Shown here: positions 57,014 through 64,000 of the stretch, piece after piece
Layout of the letters: every line of letters starts with the position of its first letter
Numbering within the stretch: the stretch's first letter is position 1
Assembly: GCF_026151205.1 (NCBI RefSeq)
Contig: NC_087083.1
Coordinates: 11,158,944-11,222,943 of the forward strand
Origin: Bolinopsis microptera
Taxonomy: Eukaryota; Ctenophora; Tentaculata; Lobata; Bolinopsidae
Length of the DNA stretch: 64,000 nucleotides
Direction of reading: 5' to 3'
Notes under the pieces: generated by a model
What the model was told of the DNA's origin: nothing
Database searches by the model: none
The model's input: only the letters and a program-made list of their open reading frames with translations
Translations under genes and position numbers: made by a program

Positions 57014-57214
57014 TCAAGCATGTTCCTTGAATAAGAAAATGGAAAATTGAATATCAGTTACAGATATCAGTCCTTCCTCCCAGATCAGTTCAACAATCTT
57101 CTCATTACAACCCGTCAACAAGTAAGGAACAAACAAACGTATGTACTCAGCCATCACGATCCTTTTGGACGTGTGCAGCAGAGTGTGATACTGTGACAGG
57201 TTGGTACAGTACAC
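57014..57214 (-). CDS. Possible exon of an unidentified gene
   Basis: The minus frame contains YHTLLHTSKRIVMAEYIRLF, then VPYLLTGCNEKIVELIWEEG and LISVTD. The alternation of hydrophobic and charged residues is that of a folded, helical protein, and the composition stands apart from other short frames here. A plausible exon runs from CTGTCACAG (about 57193) to ATATCT-GTAACT (about 57062). The helical pattern loosely recalls death-fold (CARD-like) domains, but that is a guess. No partner exon was found. Confidence 0.35.
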   Translation of the reverse strand: MYCTNLSQYHTLLHTSKRIVMAEYIRLFVPYLLTGCNEKIVELIWEEGLISVTDIQFSIFLFKEHA

Positions 57215-57820
57215 TTACAGCGAGTGTGACACAGGGTGTGACACTTACAGCAGGGTGTGTGACACTGTGACACTACTGTGACAGCTCTGCTCTTCACATT
57301 AACATAGTTACCCCCTGTCACGATCCTGTCACGGTTAAGGGTTCCGCCCTTATTCCAATCATTACAGCTACAAGACCAATGATCTACAAGTCAAACACGC
57401 ACAATTAACAGCATCAATTTTAAGCTTATTTCAACGACATTCTTTCCTTCCAGGCATGACCAGCTTAATAATCATATGATAACATGGAGGCAGACAGTTT
57501 GGCAACAACATAGCCGCCACGCCCGTAGCAACGCCGCCACGCCCGTAGCAACCTTCGACATGCTCTGATAGACATCCACAAAGCGAGAATGTATTCTGCG
57601 AGAAATGTGTATTTTATGTTATTTAGCTGTGATACCTGATGATCTGTTAGCAGGTTACTAGTGGTTTTACTAGTGGTTTACTAGTGGGGTAGTGGGGTTG
57701 TGCTGGATATAAAGGTAGTGACAATGGGTGTTGCAGTTGGTATTGCTACTTATTGTTATGTGTGTAGCCCAGGTCTGACTTCTAACAATTGTGATAATTT
57801 GTTATAGTGTTATTTAGTCT
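57215..57820. other. Spacer with minor repeats
   Basis: A 22-bp direct repeat, CGCCACGCCCGTAGCAAC, lies at about 57514-57552. TACTAGTGG(T/G) repeats occur near 57656-57700. CAGGGTGTG(T)GACACT repeats occur near 57230-57275. No gene is seen. Confidence 0.5.
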
Positions 57821-58015
57821 ATGGGAACTGTTACAAGAGCAATAGAGCATCTCTTACAGTTTAATAGCATGTGTAGTAGGGGTATAAATATATTCTTATA
57901 TGTGTTGGAGAGTAATGATACACAAAGAATTGTGCAGGGGTTTATAACTTTGCGAAGGAGCAAAACGCGGGATGCATGCGGAGAAGCGGGATCAGCTATA
58001 TATGAGTGTTTGTGA
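57821..58015 (+). CDS. Weak exon candidate, TM7-like
   Basis: The 64-codon frame includes LLQFNSMCSRGINIFLYVLE, then SNDTQRIVQGF. NS followed by N-x-x-L-Y and a short amphipathic stretch is reminiscent of helix 7 and helix 8 of rhodopsin-like receptors, but the NPxxY proline is absent and no upstream exon is visible. Chance similarity is quite possible. Confidence 0.2.
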   Translation: MGTVTRAIEHLLQFNSMCSRGINIFLYVLESNDTQRIVQGFITLRRSKTRDACGEAGSAIYECL

Positions 58016-58110
58016 CGTATATGTGACGTATATGTGACGTATATATGACGTGTATGTGACGTATATGTGACGTGTATGTGACGTATATGTGACGTATATA
58101 ATGTGACGTG
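58013..58110. repeat. (GTGACGTATAT)n minisatellite
   Basis: Eight units of about 12 bp, alternately TGACGTATATG and TGACGTGTATG, each containing a TGACGT half-site. Confidence 0.93.
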
Positions 58111-59760
58111 TGAACATTAGAAAACTGGCAGGATCTCACTTAAATTAGCATATTATGAAAGTAAGCGACGTCTGGTTGTGGCAGTAACTGGGAGTGATTA
58201 AGAATTGGGTGAAGTAATGCGATGTTATAACCGGGTATGTTCTATGATCAGTGTAAGGACGGAACAATCAGCTGATGAACAGGAAATGGGTAATAAAATA
58301 AAATCCAATACAAATTAAAAGCTGTCAATTATGACTATTATTTAATCCATTCTGACGACGGTATAATGACTCCACAAATAAGATCAGTATATATTGTAGG
58401 CCCCATTTACTGGTAGTTACAATATGATGATGTATACCAGAGATCAGAGTGGCTTTTAATGGATTACCATGGAAGTGTAAAGAGCTTAAACAAATCTATT
58501 AATGAACCAAGCAGGAGCCTGCTCAAAACTGTTTGTGTGTAACTAATAACAACCATATACCATGTATCTTTATATATCATGTATTTCATACAGCATGCTA
58601 CAGTCGTTGAAGAGCTGAAAGATGTTTAATTGCTGTTTTGTGGGTCATCACATCGCAAATACGTTTCTGTATCTAGTAAATCCGAAGAAAATGTGCCCCT
58701 TAAAGCACACCGCCTATGCAAACATTGACAAGCACTACATTATCCAAAACACAAACTTACTGCAACAGTAAGGTTTCCATTATTTAAATATTGATCCAGA
58801 GAATAACACTCTATAATCTACATACATTTTAAGATAAAGGTGGAATTTAAAACATAGAAGTGATACGAAATGTTTATTTAGCAGGAGCTAGGAATACATG
58901 TGTGATCGTCTTCAGCTTTAAGATAAAGGTTCATTGTTCAAGTCACATAAAGCCTTGTGACAAACACAATTTTTAAATATTGATCCAAAAAATAACACCC
59001 CACTTATCTTAATACTGCATTACACTTTACACTTTAAGATAATGGACGAAGCCAGACATTTAGAGGATTACACAGGATTATTTGTATAACCTAGGCCCTA
59101 TTGTGAGTAACACCTAAAACAATGGGTCACCAGCACAGTAGGTCCAGCCTCCCAGAGTGAGGATATAATACTAGTGACCTGGTGGTAAACAAAGCAACCC
59201 CCCACACTGTTAATACTTGTCCACATAATGTATTATCATCATATTCATCGGTATCCAGAACCAGGTTCATACTAAAATGTATATTTATAGAGGTCTGGTT
59301 TAGATATTGGTTAACTGATGTAATGATGTCTACTAATTAGAGAACAATTAAACAGAAATTAGAGACCAATTAACACTTACTCATGCTCATATTAAATGTC
59401 TGCATGCTGCACTTGACGACTATAATACGATCAACGATCATTGATGTCAAAGTCAGAGAGGCACACGATTCTAAAGAAAATCATGACCATTTGCAAAAGT
59501 AACACCTTTTCCTAATAACCAAAATTATAACCTCAAGATCAGTCATACTAACATGTAACAGGGACATGTCATAAATTAGCTGTAGTATCGAACGCAGCAT
59601 GAAAGATCCGGTATGATAAAAACGCCTAAAAATAGGCCAGATCGTCAAGAATGTTAATAATGCTAATAATGCATCTATCCGGGCAGTAATCTGTAATTGT
59701 GGTAAATCTCGGATGGTGTGGTACAGTAATGAGTTCTATTGTCATTTGTCAGACCGTCTA
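58111..59760. other. No gene recognised
   Basis: A diverged duplication is visible: TTTAAATATTGATCCAGAGA near 58782 and TTTAAATATTGATCCAAAAA near 58973, each followed by AATAACAC and, further on, TTTAAGATAA. Otherwise there is nothing I can support. Confidence 0.5.
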
Positions 59761-59763
59761 TAT

Positions 59764-62030
59764 CATACTATCATAGCCGAGACTGCAACACCAGTCGAGT
59801 TATAACAGTAGTGGAAACGGCTACATCATAGCCGGGACTGCAACACCAAGCATTAACGTCGAGCTATAACAGCTTTAACAGTAGTGGAAACGACTACATC
59901 TTAGCCGAGACTGCAACACCAAGCATTAACGTCGAGCTATAACAGCTATAACAGTAGTGGAAACGGCTACATCATAGCCGAGACTGCAACACCAAGCATT
60001 AACGTCGAGCTATAACAGCTATAACAGTAGTGGAAACGGCTACATCATAGCCGAGACTGCAACACCAAGCATAAACGTCGAGCTATAACAGCTATAACAG
60101 TAGTGGAAACGGCTACATCATAGCCGAGACTGCAACACCAAGCATTACCGTCGAGCTATAACAGCTATAACAGTAGTGGAAACGGCTACATCATAGCCGA
60201 GACTGCAACACCAAGCATTAACGTCGAGCTATAACAGCTTAGCCGAGACATCTTAACATCTTAGCCGAGACTGCAACACCAAGCATTAACGTGGAGCTAT
60301 AACAGCTATAACAGTAGTAGAAACGGCTACATCATAGCCGAGACTGCAACACCAAGCATTAACGTCGAGCTATAACAGCTATAACAGTAGTGGAAACGGC
60401 TACATCATAGCCGAGACTGCAACACCAAGCATTAACGTCGAGCTATAACAGCTATAACAGTAGTGGAAACGGCTACATCATAGCCGAGACTGCAACACCA
60501 AGCATTAACGTCGAGCTATAACAGCTATAACAGTAGTGGAAACGGCTACATCATAGCCGAGACTGCAACACCAAGCATTAACGTCGAGCTATAACAGCTA
60601 TAACAGTAGTGGAAACGGCTACATCATAGCCGAGACTGCAACACCAAGCATTAACGTCGAGCTATAACAGCTATAACAGTAGTGGAAACGGCTACATCAT
60701 AGCCGAGACTGCAACACCAAGCATTAACGTCGAGCTATAACAGCTATAACAGTAGTGGAAACGGCTACATCATAGCCGAGACTGCAACACCAAGCATTAA
60801 CGTCGAGCTATAACAGCTATAACAGTAGTGGAAACGGCTACATCATAGCCGAGACTGCAACACCAAGCATTAACGTCGAGCTATAACAGCTATAACAGTA
60901 GTGGAAACGGCTACATCATAGCTGAGACTGCAACACCAAGCATTAACGTCTAGCTATAACAGCTATAACAGTATAGTGGAAACGACTACATCATAGCCGA
61001 GACTGCAACACCAAGCATTAACGTCGAGCTATAACAGCTATAACAGTAGTGGAAACGCTACATCATAGCCGAGACTGCAACACCAAGCATTAACGTCGAG
61101 CTATAACAGCTATAACAGTATAGTGGAAACGGCTACATCATAGCCGTAACTGCAACACCAAGCATTAACGACGAGCTATAACAGCTATAACAGTAGTGGA
61201 AACGGCTACATCATAGCCGAGACTGCAACACCAAGCATTAACGTCGAGCTATAACAGCTATAACAGTATAGTGGAAACGGCTACATTATAGCCGTAACTG
61301 CAACACCAAGCATTAACGACGAGCTATAACAGCTATAACATTAACAGTAGTGGAAACGGCTACGTCATAGCCGAGACTGCAACACCAAGCATTAACGTCG
61401 AGCTATAACAGCTATAACAGTAGTGGAAACGGCTACATCATAGCCGAGACTGCAACACCAAGCATTAACGTCGAGCTATAACAGCTATAACAGCAGTGGA
61501 AACGGCTACATCTTAGCCGAGACTGCAACACCAAGCATTAACGTCGAGCTATAACAGCTATAACAGTAGTGGAAACAGCTACATCATAGCCGAGACTGCA
61601 ACACCAAGCATTAACGTCGAGCTATAACAGCTATAACAGTAGTGGAAACGGCTACATCATAGCCGAGACTGCAACACCAAGCATTAACGTCGAGCTATAA
61701 CAGCTATAACAGTAGTGGAAACGGCTACATCATAGCCGAGACTGCAACACCAAGCATTAACGTCGAGCTATAACAGCTATAACTGTAGTGGAAACGGCTA
61801 CATCATAGTCGAGACTGCAACACCAAGCATTAACGTCGAGCTATAACACTATAACAGCTATAACAGTAGTGGAAACGGCTACATCATAGCCGAGACTGCA
61901 ACACCAAGCATTAACGTCGAGCTATAACAGCTGTAACAGTAGTGGAAACAGCTACATCATAGCCGAGACTGCATCACCAAGCATTAACGTCTAGCTATAA
62001 CAGCTATAACAGCAGTAGAAACGACTACAT
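59764..62030. repeat. 73-bp satellite, about 31 units
   Basis: The unit contains CGAGACTGCAACACCAAGC, ATTAACGTCGAGCTATAACA and TAGTGGAAACGGCTACATC. Most copies are 73 bp; the first is shorter and lacks the AAGCATTAACG part. GCTATAACAGCTATAACAG gives an internal 9-bp direct repeat that varies in number. Confidence 0.97.
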
Positions 62031-62886
62031 CTTCTTCTTTTGATTGGTCGGCGTCGACAGTAAGCCTTCCTTACGGTGGCTTTCACAACGCGTCCCCATT
62101 CTCCAACTCCTGCTGCTGGAGAGAGAGACTCCCAAGTTATATACCATAAATATATTATACATAGATATCGACAACAGACTCCGAGAGTCTTGAAGTTCTG
62201 TTACCACCGCCCCTGGTGCAACCCCGCCGGCCGGTTAACGACGGAGCGACAGGGACTTCCAGGGGAGGTCATGGCCTACTACGTGCAACTAGTAGGAGTA
62301 TGCAATGTTCCTGTAATGTCACTGTAGACGTCTATAGTTTTTTTTGAGTGACCAATCCAAAGCCAAATCCTGGAGTTACACGAAACATGGGAGCATGAGA
62401 GCGTGTCAAATCCTGTGGTTAAACTAGACATGGTAGCCTGTGAGCGTGTAGACCGCTCCTCTATCGTTGTTTTGAGTGTCCGATCCAAAACCAAATCCTA
62501 GGGTACACGAGACATGGAAGCCTGTGAGCGTGTTAGATTCTGTTAAGTGTTAGAGAGTTAGAGTCCTAGGGTTACACGAGACGTGGTAGCCTGTGAGCGT
62601 GTAAACCGCTCATCTATCGTTGCTTTAGGTGTCCGATCCAAAACCAAATCCTGGCGTTACACTAAATGTGGGAGCCTATGAGCGTGTTAGTTTCCTGCGC
62701 AAGATGTTATTTGCCTGTGGGAAAAGCGGTTATGCTGCGGTTCTAAGGTTGGTTGAGGCTATTAGAACCTTTCCTTTGTTGTAGAGATGGCTAGTCCCTT
62801 CCTTTGCATAGGTTAGAAACACCCATGCACCTTCCGTTCGAGCCACCCACCCCACACCGCGTGGAGGTTCGGTGAGGTTTTCGTGG
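62031..62886 (-). mobile_element. About 850-bp insertion in the satellite, probably a retroelement 3' end
   Basis: The insertion is non-satellite, GC-richer DNA. On the minus strand its end reads GACGCCGACCAATCAAAAGA followed by AGAAGATG. A trinucleotide (GAA/AAG) tail after coding-like sequence is typical of several non-LTR families. The other half (62330-62700) holds degenerate repeats with AGCCTGTGAGCGTGTAGACC and GTCCGATCCAAAACCAAATC. No intact protein or target-site duplication is found, so the class is inference. Confidence 0.5.
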
Positions 62887-63318
62887 GGCAAACGGCTACA
62901 TCATAGTCGAGACTGCAACACCAAGCATTAACGTCGAGCTATAACAGCTATAACAGCAGTTGAAACGGCTATATCATGAGATCATAGTCGAGACTGCAAC
63001 ACCAATAGTGGAAACGGCTAGGTATATCATAAGATCATAGTCGAGACTGCAACGCCAATAGTGGAAACGGCTATATCATAAGATCATAACCGAGACTGCA
63101 ACACCAATAGTGGAAACGGCTATATCATAAGATCATAGTCGAGACTGCAACACCAGTAGTGGAATTACGGCTATATCATAAGATCATAGCCGAGACTGCA
63201 ACACCAATAGTGGAAACGGCTATATCATAAGATCATAGACGAGACTGCAACACCAATAGTGGAAACGGCTATATCATAAGATCATAGTCGAGACTGCAAC
63301 ACCAATAGTGGAAACAGC
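62887..63318. repeat. 49-bp derivative of the 73-bp satellite
   Basis: After one 73-bp-type unit the array changes to 49-bp units, CGAGACTGCAACACCAATAG followed by TGGAAACGGCTATATCATAA and GATCATAGT. They lack the GCATTAACGTCGAGCTATAACAG part and gain AAGATCATA. Confidence 0.94.
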
Positions 63319-63796
63319 AGACCATCTAGGCGTCTATGATTGTCTAAACTGCAATAACGGTTTAGAAAGGATTTGCTCGTATGATTTTCAGCTTTACTGA
63401 TGGGATAAATTGTGTAACACTGTTACACCCCAAAGTTCCAAAGTAAAGGAAATTTCTCGATTAAATCCGTGACATAACCTGAAATATTGATGAATATCGT
63501 CAATAGATAAGTGAAGCTATAGTAATAAGCAAGTAAACCGGTTTATAACTCCACCAAATAAATTCCGTTATCAATATGTTCCTACGTAGAATTGAAAAGG
63601 TTGCAGCATTTTTATTTTCGAAATTTGACCATATGATATTAGTTTTAAAGAACGATTCCAGTTGAAACTATACTTTTGGAACGTGTGATATCTTGCAGGC
63701 TGAAAATGTATCCCACTACATGAGACAAAACACACAAGTGACGACTATTAACGATTAATAAAGTAGCTGTATTAACGAATAGCTAAGATCCACTAT
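63319..63796. other. No gene recognised
   Basis: AT-rich sequence without supported features. Confidence 0.45.
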
Positions 63797-63928
63797 AAAT
63801 ACCAATATAAGTACAAATATAAATACAAATATAAATACAAATATAAATACAAATATAAATACAAATATAAATACAAATATAAATACAAATATAAATACAA
63901 ATATAAATACAAATGTAAATACAAATAA
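63797..63928. repeat. (AAATATAAATAC)n minisatellite
   Basis: About eleven 12-bp units; the minus frame reads an FVFI repeat that is an artefact. Confidence 0.96.
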
Positions 63929-64000
63929 ATTAATATACAAATGGTGATCTACTAATTTTATGCTTCTGTTAACTGACCAGCTGTATTTACAGTAGTTACT

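Noticed and set aside
59764-63318. CRISPR-like array (regular repeats at 73 bp)
   Set aside because: The whole unit is repeated with no unique spacers, and the context is eukaryotic.
63755-63940. Hydrophobic FVFI repeat frame as a membrane protein
   Set aside because: Reading of a 12-bp AT-rich minisatellite.

Overview
This is a non-coding-dominated eukaryotic window, most likely from an invertebrate animal. The evidence is intron-split exons with GT/AG borders, a non-LTR retrotransposon with an RNase H and zinc-knuckle tail, several DNA transposons with clean target-site duplications, and a fragment resembling a rhodopsin-type receptor (CWLP in a membrane helix). I cannot name the species. 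Nothing looks bacterial: there are no operons, ribosome binding sites, CRISPR arrays or RNA genes that I can support. The defining feature is an extreme density of minisatellites; more than twenty separate arrays (units from 2 to 73 bp, plus a 311-bp duplication) cover roughly a third of the window. Nearly all the long open frames (1367, 1321, 698 and 481 codons and others) are by-products of those arrays, not genes. || Layout. 0-10 kb: a 311-bp tandem duplication, two long hairpins, a 49-bp satellite with higher-order structure, a cluster of palindromes, an E-box cluster, a TTACTAACG array and a 399-bp MITE with TA target duplication. 10-15 kb: a 63-bp satellite and a 5'-truncated non-LTR retrotransposon on the minus strand. 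15-33 kb: a minus-strand split gene of unknown identity. I can see seven phase-compatible exons, including four short ones of 21-49 nt, plus two possible extra exons. Its introns carry most of the repeats of this interval: 11-, 43-, 36-, 32-, 20- and 24-bp arrays, two MITE-like elements and a 2.6-kb inverted-repeat transposon at 22.7-25.4 kb. 33-39 kb: mostly AT-rich sequence with small arrays. 39.5-45.4 kb: a 34-bp satellite interrupted by about 1 kb that reads like a shrunken blend of the flanking unique DNA and the repeat, probably an assembly error. 50.3-56.3 kb: a 6-kb, 36-bp satellite of about 165 units. 59.8-63.3 kb: a 73-bp satellite split by an 850-bp retroelement-like insertion. || The split gene would encode a Lys/Arg/Glu/Gln-rich, probably coiled-coil protein. 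Its short exons each encode one variant of a seven- or eight-residue E(K/Q)QR motif, which suggests growth by exon duplication. The only other protein-coding signals are relics: RNase H (catalytic residues intact), the C-terminal end of a DDE transposase, a decayed reverse-transcriptase tail, and a TM6-like receptor fragment present in both arms of the inverted-repeat transposon. Two short exon candidates near 57-58 kb remain unidentified.
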